Shown: in pieces, positions 36,973-45,043 of the stretch | Position numbering within the stretch: position 1 is the first letter of the stretch | How the letters are laid out: the number at the start of each line of letters is the position of its first letter | Origin: Bacteroidales bacterium | GTDB taxonomy: Bacteria; Bacteroidota; Bacteroidia; Bacteroidales; UBA932 | Direction: 5' to 3' | NCBI GenBank assembly: GCA_017437125.1 | Contig: JAFSBV010000020.1 | Coordinates: forward strand, 1 to 64,000 | DNA: 64,000 bases | Made by a program: the position numbers and the translations under genes | The notes under the pieces: generated by a model | The model's database searches: none | Told to the model about the DNA's origin: nothing | What the model saw: the letters and a program-made list of their open reading frames with translations, nothing else

Positions 36973-37703
36973 AGCAGTCTTCTGATCTCGGATTCCATCT
37001 TCATTGCAACAGCCTCCCTCTGAGCCTCATCATCGATATGTTCCAGCACCGGAGCGATGAACGAGATCATCTGAAGCACCTTCGCATCCTCGAGACTGAT
37101 GCCGCGGGAACGCATGTAGAACTGTTCTTCTTCATTCAGACGTCCGATGGTAGCTCCGTGCGAGCATTTCACGTCATCGGCATATATCTCCAGCTGAGGC
37201 TTGGTATCCACCTTCGCATTGTCAGACAGGAGGATATTGTGGTTTTCCTGATATGCCTCTGTCTTCTGAGCATCCTGGGCTACAACTATCTTTCCATAGA
37301 AATCCACCTTCGAAGAGCCTCCGGCTATGCCTTTGAAAAGCTGACGCGAATTGCAGTGAGGCACGTCATGACGCATGTCAACGGCAATCCTGACCTTCTC
37401 ATCCGAACCGCAGATATATGCTCCGTAAATATTAGCTTCAGCACCCTCTCCTACAAGACGTACATCCAGTTTAAGATCCGCCGAAACACCAGGAAACACC
37501 AGCACCACGATATCCACCCTCGCATCCCTCTCCACCACGATATTCTGAGGGATACATGTGCATTGACCGGCAGGATGGCCGGAGTTCAAGCGAAGCATTT
37601 CTCCTGTTTCCTGCGAAGCGGACTCCGGCCATCCTGCCGGTTCACATCCCAGTACATACACTTTATGAACAATATCGTTCGATTTTATAATCAGACCGTC
37701 CAT
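36969..37703 (-). CDS. sufD: SufD-like Fe-S assembly protein, short form
   Basis: SufD forms the SufBCD scaffold for iron-sulfur clusters. The core beta-helix and the hallmark CSHGATIGRLNEEEQFYMRS (about residues 178-197) with its conserved His are present. At 244 residues the protein is much shorter than the usual 400 to 450, lacking the N-terminal helical region. Residues about 21-46 are encoded by a long palindrome (37566-37641) of the repeat family seen elsewhere in the window. It sits 5 bases after sufC. It is likely functional in its core, but the missing N-terminus is notable. Confidence 0.85.
   Translation of the reverse strand: MDGLIIKSNDIVHKVYVLGCEPAGWPESASQETGEMLRLNSGHPAGQCTCIPQNIVVERDARVDIVVLVFPGVSADLKLDVRLVGEGAEANIYGAYICGSDEKVRIAVDMRHDVPHCNSRQLFKGIAGGSSKVDFYGKIVVAQDAQKTEAYQENHNILLSDNAKVDTKPQLEIYADDVKCSHGATIGRLNEEEQFYMRSRGISLEDAKVLQMISFIAPVLEHIDDEAQREAVAMKMESEIRRLL
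37566..37641. repeat. Long palindrome with AGCGAAG core inside sufD (element C)
   Basis: Perfect 20-bp arms (37566-37585 and 37622-37641) flank 36 bases containing, on the plus strand, AGCGAAGCAT, 12 bases, CTGCGAAGCG. The core has the same length and layout as in the palindrome at 8911-8991 (23 of 32 bases equal), while the arms are unrelated. It is read in frame as SufD residues 21-46. Confidence 0.8.
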
Positions 37704-37708
37704 ACCTA

Positions 37709-38458
37709 TTACAGATTATCGTAACCTTTCTCTTCAATTTCTGCAACAAGCTCCTTGCCGGCGGTCTTGACGATGCGTCCGTCCTTCAGGACATGTACCA
37801 CATCCGGAACGATATAGTCCAGAAGTCGCTGATAATGGGTGATCACTATGGCCGCCTTCTCCGGTGTATGGAGAGCATTCACGCCGTTCGCAACGATGCG
37901 GAGAGCATCTACGTCAAGTCCGCTGTCTGTCTCGTCAAGAATAGCCAATGTAGGATCGAGCATGGCCATCTGGAATATCTCGTTTCGCTTCTTCTCACCA
38001 CCTGAGAAACCGACATTGACCTCTCTTTTTGCAAACTCCGGCTTCATCTGCACGAAAGCCATCTTCTCGCGCAGAAGCTTCAGGAAGTCACCTGCCTTGA
38101 GAGGCTCGAGACCCTTTCCTACGCGATGGGCATTCACCGCCGTCTTCATGAAGTTTGTAATAGTCACTCCCGGTATCTCCACCGGATACTGGAATGAGAG
38201 AAAGATTCCCGCCCATGCACGCTCCTCAGGAGACATGGTCAGAAGATCCTGTCCCATGAACTCGATGGTTCCAGCTGTCACAGTAAACTGCGGCTTGCCT
38301 GCAAGGACCGCCGAAAGTGTACTCTTTCCGGCACCGTTAGGTCCCATCACAGCATGGATCTCACCCTTTCGGATTGTAAGATCAACACCTTTAAGGATTT
38401 CCTTATCCTCAACAGAGGCCCTCAGGCCTTCAATCTTCAATAATATATCGTTTGCCAT
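37709..38458 (-). CDS. sufC: SufC ATPase of the Fe-S assembly complex
   Basis: The protein (249 residues from the ATG at 38458; the longer frame to 38488 is unlikely) is an ABC-type ATPase that drives the SufBCD scaffold. Walker A is [10 protein letters not shown] (about 35-44), the signature [12 protein letters not shown] (about 143-154) and Walker [13 protein letters not shown]. It is followed by sufD after 5 bases. The 110 bases upstream, to pnuC, hold two small inverted repeats. Confidence 0.96.
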   Translation of the reverse strand: MANDILLKIEGLRASVEDKEILKGVDLTIRKGEIHAVMGPNGAGKSTLSAVLAGKPQFTVTAGTIEFMGQDLLTMSPEERAWAGIFLSFQYPVEIPGVTITNFMKTAVNAHRVGKGLEPLKAGDFLKLLREKMAFVQMKPEFAKREVNVGFSGGEKKRNEIFQMAMLDPTLAILDETDSGLDVDALRIVANGVNALHTPEKAAIVITHYQRLLDYIVPDVVHVLKDGRIVKTAGKELVAEIEEKGYDNL

Positions 38459-38568
38459 ATCAATAAACCGTTGGTGGCACCAAACCACCTGTCATTCAAT
38501 AATTTACAAAACATTCCCGCTCCCCTTTGGCGGCAGGAGCCTTCCGTATCACGCTGAGTGTCACCGAC

Positions 38569-39228
38569 TTAGGCGCCACCTTCTTTCTTGTATAATCTGT
38601 ACCATGTGAACAACGACCATATGCCGTTCACAAGATAGAGGCAGCTGACGATCGGCATGAACACAAGGCCGGCCTTAAGGTAGAGCGTCAGATTGGCTAT
38701 GTTAACAAACAGCCATGCTATCCAGCAGTCCCATTTCTTCAATGCCGAAAGGGTCTGAGCGGTAAGGATGAGCACGGTAACGCAACAGTCCAGGTACGGA
38801 AGCGGATTGGCAGGGAAATATCCGACAAAACACTTCGTTCCCATCATGCTCATCAGCCATCCCCATACAAGTGCCAGCACAAGCACAAGTGCCACTATCA
38901 TACCCCTCTGAGGCCACGATAGCATGGACACCTTCAGTTCTCCTCTCTTTGAAACGCTCTCCTCCGACTTCTTCGGATGACTCCATCTGTACTGACCCAT
39001 TATATTGATACCTAACGATATAGGCTGCAATATCAGGTTCGCATACAGGTTCTTCTGCCAGAACATGAAGAAAAGCAATGCTGTGTACATGTAGCCCACA
39101 TAGAAGTTGCTTTTCCTGTTCCTTCCGGCCAGAAAGACCGTAGTCAGACCGAACACCGCCGACAGAAGGTCTATCAGCAGCACCGGCTTCCCGCCCATTT
39201 CAAAAAGTATCGTATTCCAAAATTCCAT
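38569..39228 (-). CDS. pnuC: PnuC-family nicotinamide mononucleotide/riboside transporter
   Basis: The 219-residue membrane protein has about seven hydrophobic segments and the PnuC signature region QTLSALKKWDCWIAWLFVNI near residues 155-174, with W-x-x-W-x-x-V-N, and YLVNGIWSLFTWY at the C-terminus. PnuC proteins take up nicotinamide riboside, or in some subfamilies thiamine or riboflavin; the exact vitamin cannot be told. It lies between sufB and sufC, which is unusual, with a long palindrome and a short hairpin repeat (39247-39406) ahead of it. Confidence 0.85.
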   Translation of the reverse strand: MEFWNTILFEMGGKPVLLIDLLSAVFGLTTVFLAGRNRKSNFYVGYMYTALLFFMFWQKNLYANLILQPISLGINIMGQYRWSHPKKSEESVSKRGELKVSMLSWPQRGMIVALVLVLALVWGWLMSMMGTKCFVGYFPANPLPYLDCCVTVLILTAQTLSALKKWDCWIAWLFVNIANLTLYLKAGLVFMPIVSCLYLVNGIWSLFTWYRLYKKEGGA

Positions 39229-39246
39229 TTACTTTCAATTTTTCAG

Positions 39247-39272
39247 ATGTCCCGACTTCGCTCGACATGACA
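39247..39272 (-). repeat. Short hairpin repeat with AGCGAAG core (element B3)
   Basis: On the minus strand: TGTC, ATGTC, GAGCGAAGTCGG, GACAT. The 12-base core matches 12894-12919 except the last base, while the 5-bp arms differ at two paired positions and remain complementary (covariation). It lies upstream of pnuC. Confidence 0.78.
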
Positions 39273-39299
39273 GCCGGCATAAGAATGGCTTTGTGTTTC

Positions 39300-39406
39300 T
39301 GTCAGCGATGTAGGGTGTGGGGACCGTGCTACCCCTCTGGCCGCAGAGGGAGGGGCCCGCTCCGCAGGAGTGGGAGGGATTGTCCCCACACCCTGCATCG
39401 CTGACA
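39300..39406. repeat. 107-base palindrome between sufB and pnuC (element D)
   Basis: Arms of 25 bases (39300-39324 and 39382-39406) are complementary except one T.G position, which pairs as G-U in RNA. The 57-base centre is G/C-rich with two internal hairpins (CCCTCT/AGAGGG and CTCC/GGAG). Together with element B3 it fills most of the 185-base gap between sufB and pnuC. Confidence 0.75.
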
Positions 39407-39413
39407 ATCTTTA

Positions 39414-40853
39414 TTAACCGACAGATCCTTCCAGGCTTACCTGCAGAAGTTTCTGCGCCTCGACGGCAAACTCCATCGGAAGCTTTGAAAGCACCTCACG
39501 GGCATATCCGTTGACAATAAGTCCTACAGCCTCCTCAGGGCCAATTCCCCTCTGATTGCAATAGAAGAGCTGATCCTCGCTGATCTTCGAAGTCGTCGCC
39601 TCGTGCTCCACAGTAGCCGTCTTGTTCGCATTCTCTATGTACGGGAAAGTATGTGCACCGCACCTGTCTCCGATCAGAAGGCTGTCGCATTGCGAGAAAT
39701 TGCGAGCATTGTCAGCACCAGGAAGCATCTTCACCAATCCTCTGTAGCTGTTCTGGCTGCGGCCCGCCGAAATACCCTTGCTGACGATGCGGCTGCGGGT
39801 GTTACGTCCTATATGTATCATCTTCGTTCCTGTATCAGCCTGCTGCATGTTGTTGGTAACAGCCACGGAATAGAACTCCGATGAAGAATTGTCTCCCTTC
39901 AGGATGGTTGACGGATATTTCCACGTGATAGCGGATCCTGTCTCCACCTGTGTCCATGAAAGATGGCTTCCGGCTCCCTTGCATATACCTCTCTTGGTGA
40001 CGAAGTTGAATATTCCTCCCTTGCCCTCGGCATCACCGGGATACCAGTTCTGCACTGTCGAATACTTCACCTCGGCATCCTTCTCCACGATTATCTCCAC
40101 CACGGCTGCATGAAGCTGGTTTTCGTCACGCATCGGGGCCGTACATCCTTCCATGTAGCTTACATATGATCCCTCGTCGGCTACGATAAGAGTCCTTTCG
40201 AACTGACCGGTACCTGCAGCATTGATTCTGAAATAGCTCGAGAGCTCCATCGGGCAACGGACACCCTTAGGGATATATACGAACGAGCCGTCACTGAACA
40301 CCGCCGAATTCAAGGCAGCATAGAAGTTGTCTCCGACCGGCACAACAGAAGCGAGATACTTCCTCACCAGATCCGGATGCTCACGCACAGCTTCGGAAAA
40401 AGAACAGAATATGATGCCCTTCTCCGCAAGAGCGGTGCGGAATGTAGTTGTAACCGAAACTGAATCGAATACGGCATCAACGGCAACACCGGCCAGGGCC
40501 TTGCGCTCATGAAGTGGGATTCCGAGCTTGTCGAATGTCTTTTCAAGCTCCGGATCGATTTCCTTCGGACGGTCCTCATCCTTCTTCGGAGCCGCATAAT
40601 ATATTATATCCTGAAAGTCTATTTCCGGAATATCAAGATGTGCCCATGTCGGGAGGGTCATCTTCTGCCAGCGGCGGAATGCCTCCAGACGAAATTCGAG
40701 CATCCATTCGGGCTCATCCTTCTTCGCCGAAATCAGACGTATTATATCCTCATTGAGACCTTTGGGTATGAATTCCTGCTCGACTTCCGTCACGAAGCCA
40801 TGTTCATACTCCTTGTCTGCAATTCCGTCAAGTATTTCCTTGTCCTTACTCAT
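39414..40853 (-). CDS. sufB: SufB scaffold protein of the Fe-S assembly complex
   Basis: SufB is the main scaffold on which Fe-S clusters are built with SufC and SufD. The 479-residue protein is full length and shows the family regions [20 protein letters not shown] (about 204-223), [40 protein letters not shown] (about 395-414, with a conserved Cys) and [19 protein letters not shown] near 424-442. It is the first gene of sufB-pnuC-sufC-sufD-ispE and has its own -7 box (40903-40910). Confidence 0.97.
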   Translation of the reverse strand: MSKDKEILDGIADKEYEHGFVTEVEQEFIPKGLNEDIIRLISAKKDEPEWMLEFRLEAFRRWQKMTLPTWAHLDIPEIDFQDIIYYAAPKKDEDRPKEIDPELEKTFDKLGIPLHERKALAGVAVDAVFDSVSVTTTFRTALAEKGIIFCSFSEAVREHPDLVRKYLASVVPVGDNFYAALNSAVFSDGSFVYIPKGVRCPMELSSYFRINAAGTGQFERTLIVADEGSYVSYMEGCTAPMRDENQLHAAVVEIIVEKDAEVKYSTVQNWYPGDAEGKGGIFNFVTKRGICKGAGSHLSWTQVETGSAITWKYPSTILKGDNSSSEFYSVAVTNNMQQADTGTKMIHIGRNTRSRIVSKGISAGRSQNSYRGLVKMLPGADNARNFSQCDSLLIGDRCGAHTFPYIENANKTATVEHEATTSKISEDQLFYCNQRGIGPEEAVGLIVNGYAREVLSKLPMEFAVEAQKLLQVSLEGSVG

Positions 40854-40856
40854 AAT

Positions 40857-40919
40857 AAAAACTGCTATCCTGCAACCTCAGGGCCATAATGCCCCGAACA
40901 TGCAAAGATAGCAGTTTTT
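40857..40919 (-). terminator. 13-bp inverted repeat spanning the sufB promoter
   Basis: AAAAACTGCTATC (40857-40869) and GATAGCAGTTTTT (40907-40919) are perfectly complementary. The outer arm overlaps a minus-strand TATCTTTG box (40903-40910) that fits the sufB promoter, and the inner arm ends in TTTTTATTATG at the sufB start. It may end transcription from the MORN gene upstream, or act as a DNA-level regulatory site for sufB; both fit. Confidence 0.5.
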
Positions 40920-40944
40920 ATCATATGGTCAGCCTTTAATTCCG

Positions 40945-41790
40945 CTATTCGGCAGAGAATACGACAGGGACGCTCAACCTAACATCCCTCTTTTCTCCCT
41001 TAAACTCTCCCGGGGTCCACTTCGGTGATCTGCTCACCGCCTTTTCTGCAGCCTCATTAAGTTCCGGATCCGAACCGAATACAGCATGTATTTCCGATAA
41101 TGTTCCGTCCGCCTCCACGGTAAATTCAACGATAACGGTCCTGTCTTCACTGACATCCCTGCGGTTCTGAGGATATTCGACCTGAGAGTTGACCCAGAGG
41201 ACAAAGTCATCTATTCCGCCGCCCTGGAATCTCGGATTGATGAATCCGGCCTTCTCCCTGAGCATGATGTTGCGTGCCTCCCACCTGAGTTCGAGTTCCT
41301 TCAGGAATTCCTCCTGCTTGTGCCTGAGGTCAACCATCGGATATGAAGGCTTGCCAGGAGTGAACACGGCAGTTCCGTTCCCGATAGTGTTCTTGAGCTT
41401 TCCTTTCCTGTATTTTCCCACATGAACTGTACCGTTGGACCTGTAAAGCGTGTCAGTGCCATGATAGCGGCCGTTCTTGTATTCTCCGGCGATCACGATG
41501 CCGTTATCCCTGTAGATACGGCCGTGTCCCGTCGGTTTTCCCTTGCGGTAGTCACCCCAGTAAACTTCTCCGTTCGGCTTGTAGCATACGCACCTTCCTT
41601 CGGCCTTTCCCTTGACGAAGGTGCCGATTATGAGTCCGTCCTTGTATGAGTAGAGAATTCCCTGACCTTCGGGCCATCGGCCGTCATAGCGGTCATAATC
41701 ATCCGGAGACATGCGCAGATCCTGCGCGAAGAGAGACACTGACGACAGCATCGCCACCACCAATGTCAAAAGAGATGATCTGATTTTCAT
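40945..41790 (-). CDS. Secreted MORN-repeat protein with TonB C-terminal domain
   Basis: The protein (281 residues from the ATG at 41790) has a signal peptide ending SLFAQ. Residues about 35-140 hold four to five MORN-type repeats of the pattern G-x-Y-x-N-G-x-x-H-G (GTFVKGKAEGRCVCYKPNG, GDYRKGKPTGHGRIYRDNG, GEYKNGRYHGTDTLYRSNG). The last 80 residues, QVEYPQNRRDVSEDRTVIVEF...SPKWTPGEFKGEKRDVRLSVPVVF, are a TonB/TolA-type C-terminal domain. This fusion could link an outer-surface or envelope structure to TonB-dependent energy transfer. Its promoter is the TATATTTG at 41814-41821. Confidence 0.82.
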   Translation of the reverse strand: MKIRSSLLTLVVAMLSSVSLFAQDLRMSPDDYDRYDGRWPEGQGILYSYKDGLIIGTFVKGKAEGRCVCYKPNGEVYWGDYRKGKPTGHGRIYRDNGIVIAGEYKNGRYHGTDTLYRSNGTVHVGKYRKGKLKNTIGNGTAVFTPGKPSYPMVDLRHKQEEFLKELELRWEARNIMLREKAGFINPRFQGGGIDDFVLWVNSQVEYPQNRRDVSEDRTVIVEFTVEADGTLSEIHAVFGSDPELNEAAEKAVSRSPKWTPGEFKGEKRDVRLSVPVVFSAE

Positions 41791-41813
41791 AAGCATTGGT
41801 CATTAGTCTATCG

Positions 41814-41850
41814 CAAATATAACATTTTTCATTGAGAATCACTACATTTG
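41814..41850. promoter_or_regulatory. Divergent promoters for the MORN-TonB gene and GH88
   Basis: TATATTTG on the minus strand (41814-41821) serves the MORN gene; TACATTTG on the plus strand (41843-41850) serves GH88, 18 bases before its ATG. Neither has a clear TTTG at -33. Confidence 0.55.
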
Positions 41851-41868
41851 CTTTATAAATCCATGAAC

Positions 41869-43041
41869 ATGAAAAGATATCTCACCGCCTTGACCGCAGC
41901 GATCATTCTCGGCAGCTGCACCGCACCGGATCCTGTAAAGGAACTCGCAGACGAGGTTTTTGAACTGGCAAAGATACAATATGCCGGCATGGACGATGTT
42001 CTTGAAAAAGGCGGATATCCGCGTTCGACAAATGCGGACGGCAGTCTGAGGACATCAGACATGGGATGGTGGTGCAGCGGATTCTATCCGGGATCATTGT
42101 GGTATATTTATGAATATACCGGAGACGAGACCTTCCGCGGACTCGCATGGAAGCATACACGCAGTCTGGAAGGACTGATCGATATGCATACAGACCACGA
42201 CATAGGTTTCCAGATAAACTGCAGTTATGGCAACGCCCTTCGTCTGACAGGGGATTCGACCGCAATCGTTCCGACATATGTCGCGGCCGCACGCAAGCTG
42301 GCGGCACGTCTGAATCCTGCAACAGGAGTGACACGCAGCTGGGACTGGCTCCGTCATGACTGGAGATATCCTGTCATAATCGACAATATGATGAACCTCG
42401 AACTGCTGACTGTCGCTGCACGCATAAGCGGAGAAAGGGAACTGGCGGATGCAGCAGACTCTCATGCGGAGACCACTCTGAAGAACCATTTCCGCCCCGA
42501 CTGGAGCAGCTGGCATCTTATTGACTATGACCCTGTTACAGGAGAGGTGAGGTCAAAGGAGACCGTCCAGGGGCATGCACATGAATCAGCATGGACGAGA
42601 GGACAGGCATGGGCTCTGTACGGCTATACGATGATGCATCGTGAGACAGGAAAGCAGAAATATCTCGATGCTGCAGAAAATATTGCAGAAATGATCATGG
42701 GTTATCTTCCGGAAGACGGAATCCCATACTGGGACTTCAATGCACCCGATATTCCGGAGGCATTGCGCGACGCTTCCGCAGGAGCCATCATGGCTTCGGC
42801 GTTCATAGAGCTCAGCACATTGACAAATGATTCCGGAAAGTCTGAAAAGTATCTCGCGACAGCGCGCAGACAGCTCATGACCTTCGGCACGGACGAGTAT
42901 CTTGCCAAACCTGGTGAAAACGGAGGCTTCCTTCTGAAGCATTGCGTAGGAAACATGCCGGAGAACAGCGAAATTGATGTTCCCCTCAGCTATGCGGATT
43001 ATTATTTCCTTGAAGCTCTGGTAAGATACAGCAAGTTATAA
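41869..43041 (+). CDS. GH88 unsaturated glucuronyl hydrolase, lipoprotein
   Basis: GH88 enzymes remove the 4,5-unsaturated uronic acid left at the end of oligosaccharides by polysaccharide lyases. From the ATG at 41869 (390 residues) the protein has a short lipoprotein-like signal ending ILGSC (Cys17). The two catalytic Asp are visible: Asp111 in HTDHDIGF and Asp172 in VIIDNMMNLELL. The alpha/alpha-barrel aromatic pattern (GWWCSGFYPGSLWYIYE) is typical. It meets the lyase gene (43042-44898) end to end, the enzyme it needs as a supplier. Confidence 0.92.
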   Translation: MKRYLTALTAAIILGSCTAPDPVKELADEVFELAKIQYAGMDDVLEKGGYPRSTNADGSLRTSDMGWWCSGFYPGSLWYIYEYTGDETFRGLAWKHTRSLEGLIDMHTDHDIGFQINCSYGNALRLTGDSTAIVPTYVAAARKLAARLNPATGVTRSWDWLRHDWRYPVIIDNMMNLELLTVAARISGERELADAADSHAETTLKNHFRPDWSSWHLIDYDPVTGEVRSKETVQGHAHESAWTRGQAWALYGYTMMHRETGKQKYLDAAENIAEMIMGYLPEDGIPYWDFNAPDIPEALRDASAGAIMASAFIELSTLTNDSGKSEKYLATARRQLMTFGTDEYLAKPGENGGFLLKHCVGNMPENSEIDVPLSYADYYFLEALVRYSKL

Positions 43042-44898
43042 TCATCTGACAGGAGTCAATAAGACTTCAAGAACAGCCTCGGAATACTCAGGAACGGTCA
43101 TAATAAAGCCTACGCGGCATGTTCCCGGATTCGGAGCATCATAATCATGCGGAGGGTCATTCGTCCATATATGGGGCGTAAGGCCCTCCAATCCGTCGCA
43201 GACGGCCTTCAGTTCCATCCTCCTTCCGTCTTTTTCGAGAAGAATTGTTCCGTCCGGAAGGATTTCCGCCCGAGCCGGCGTCGTCATGACCCACATGACA
43301 TCAGCCTGATCCTGACCTGTGCTGATGATATCCCGAACATGAAGATGATCCTTTCTATCGAGCCATATTTCTCGCTTGAGGCTGTCAATATCCTCTTCAA
43401 ATGCGCTCGTCATATCAAGGCGCGCGCCCTTTCTGTCACGTTCCCTCCATGTTCTGACTATAGGCACGAAGCTCTTTACCTTATGATGCTTTCCGTTTAT
43501 CGTCAGAGTCGAATGAGACTCGTTTCCGAGACGAAACACATCCCATCTCTGACCGCCTTCACCTTGATTCCACAAATCCACACCACGGCTTTCCAGCGAA
43601 TGATAATCCTGCATTCCGAGGTCTGCGGACCACCTGACGCCATTGTATTCATATACGAACGAACCGGCATCCATATGTGCATGTGATGTAGTCGGAGATC
43701 CACCCTTGATGCCGAGATATGCGTCATCCTTCTCATCCCATCCGCTGCGGTAAATGAACAGAGGGGTACGGCCTTCATATATCCGGAAATGCTCTTCAGG
43801 AGGTGTCAGACGGGACATATCCATTGCCGATGCGAATATCATGAGCGAAGGCAGGAGACGGTGCTCGGTAAAACGGTGGGAGACATCATCCATGAAGTCA
43901 TCGGGAAGATTCTCAATATTCCTGCGTTCCAGCCATATACGATGTGTTTCTCCTGTCTTGGAAGCGAACCAGAACATCATCGGATTGCACGGAGCATATG
44001 GTACGGCATCGGAAAAATTGAAGCATTCTCCAGAAGGAGCTGTCATGAACTGTACGAAAGCAGCCGTGTCGAGGAAGCCTGGAGAGTCACTGAGGCCGAA
44101 GTCCGTACCCATTGCTGATTCCAGAGCCGCTATCATCATGACCTGGAACGATGTGCCATATCCCCAGTAGTTGAATCCTTCGGGATAACCGCCGTCGGGA
44201 GCATAGCACGACAATGCGAAAGGAACGGATTTTACATAGAGGTCAATCAGCTCACGGGCTTTGTCCGGATGTTCTTCATATGTGGCGAGAGCACCGTAAA
44301 GAAGGCCACCGCAGCATACCTGGTTCCAGTTGTTCGCAAGATTATAGAACCCGGCATATCTTTCGTCATCTGCCGGAATGAAGCCCTTTTCTACTATGGC
44401 ATCTTTCACCACCTGCCTCTGCTGCGGGCTCATTCTGCCGTAAAGCCAGTCATATCCTATCGCCACGGCCATAACCATTTCACCGACATCAAGGAAATGG
44501 GACGGATTCCAGTCGCTGAAGGCACATACGGCCATCATTTCGTCTATGGCCCTGTCAGCATATGCTTCATTGCCGGTCATCCTATATGAATATGCCAGCC
44601 AGAATATGCGTCTGAGAGCCTCTCTGGATGTATGCAAGAGCCTTTTTCCTTCCATCACCCTTTCCAGCACCGGAAGACCGAGCATATCGTCACATTCGCT
44701 TATGATGCCTCTGTGGACTCTTGCCATGGCCTCATCTTCGGTTAGCATGTCCGATATCCTCGCTTCTTCACCTTCCTTCATCAGAAGCCTGGGATGATCT
44801 CCGATCCGACCTTCCCATTCCATGACGCCTTCCTGCGCCCGCGTTCCCGGAGACGCCAGCATCATGATCACAAACAATACGACCTTCATACTTTTCAT
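43042..44898 (-). CDS. Heparinase II/III-family polysaccharide lyase
   Basis: The protein (618 residues) has a signal peptide ending GTRAQ, an alpha-helical toroid N-terminal half and a beta-sandwich C-terminal half. NLANNWNQVCCGGLL (about 184-198) and NYWGYGTSF (near 245) fit the substrate-binding Asn/Tyr segments, and SHAHMDAGSFVYEYNGVRW (from residue 405) is the diagnostic histidine motif. Family members cleave uronic-acid-containing glycans (heparin-type, alginate-type, others) by beta elimination. Its stop abuts the GH88 stop. The exact PL family and substrate are not settled by eye. Confidence 0.85.
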   Translation of the reverse strand: MKSMKVVLFVIMMLASPGTRAQEGVMEWEGRIGDHPRLLMKEGEEARISDMLTEDEAMARVHRGIISECDDMLGLPVLERVMEGKRLLHTSREALRRIFWLAYSYRMTGNEAYADRAIDEMMAVCAFSDWNPSHFLDVGEMVMAVAIGYDWLYGRMSPQQRQVVKDAIVEKGFIPADDERYAGFYNLANNWNQVCCGGLLYGALATYEEHPDKARELIDLYVKSVPFALSCYAPDGGYPEGFNYWGYGTSFQVMMIAALESAMGTDFGLSDSPGFLDTAAFVQFMTAPSGECFNFSDAVPYAPCNPMMFWFASKTGETHRIWLERRNIENLPDDFMDDVSHRFTEHRLLPSLMIFASAMDMSRLTPPEEHFRIYEGRTPLFIYRSGWDEKDDAYLGIKGGSPTTSHAHMDAGSFVYEYNGVRWSADLGMQDYHSLESRGVDLWNQGEGGQRWDVFRLGNESHSTLTINGKHHKVKSFVPIVRTWRERDRKGARLDMTSAFEEDIDSLKREIWLDRKDHLHVRDIISTGQDQADVMWVMTTPARAEILPDGTILLEKDGRRMELKAVCDGLEGLTPHIWTNDPPHDYDAPNPGTCRVGFIMTVPEYSEAVLEVLLTPVR

Positions 44899-44902
44899 AT
44901 CG

Positions 44903-44910
44903 CAAAGCTA
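44903..44910 (-). promoter_or_regulatory. -7 box for the lyase gene
   Basis: The minus strand reads TAGCTTTG, fitting TAnnTTTG, a few bases before the start codon region; a CTTG about 19 bases upstream is a weak -33. Confidence 0.4.
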
Positions 44911-44969
44911 ACAAAAAACCGCAAACCCTCAAGCAATACAATCGTCTAAATCTCAATCATTTACGCAAA

Positions 44970-44997
44970 AACCCTGCTGTCTTTTGACAGCAGGGTT
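44970..44997 (-). terminator. Terminator after hppA
   Basis: Perfect 12-bp stem AACCCTGCTGTC/GACAGCAGGGTT with a 4-base loop followed on the minus strand by a T-run. The stem start is the same as in the terminator at 11657-11686. Confidence 0.85.
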
Positions 44998-45043
44998 GCG
45001 AAGCATATGTCTGATAATCAGCACATTATATTGCTCTTAAAAA

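Noticed and set aside
38472-38540. Small inverted repeats between sufC and pnuC
   Set aside because: Stems of 5-6 bp (GGTGG/CCACC; GCTCC/GGAGC) are too short to call a terminator or repeat element.
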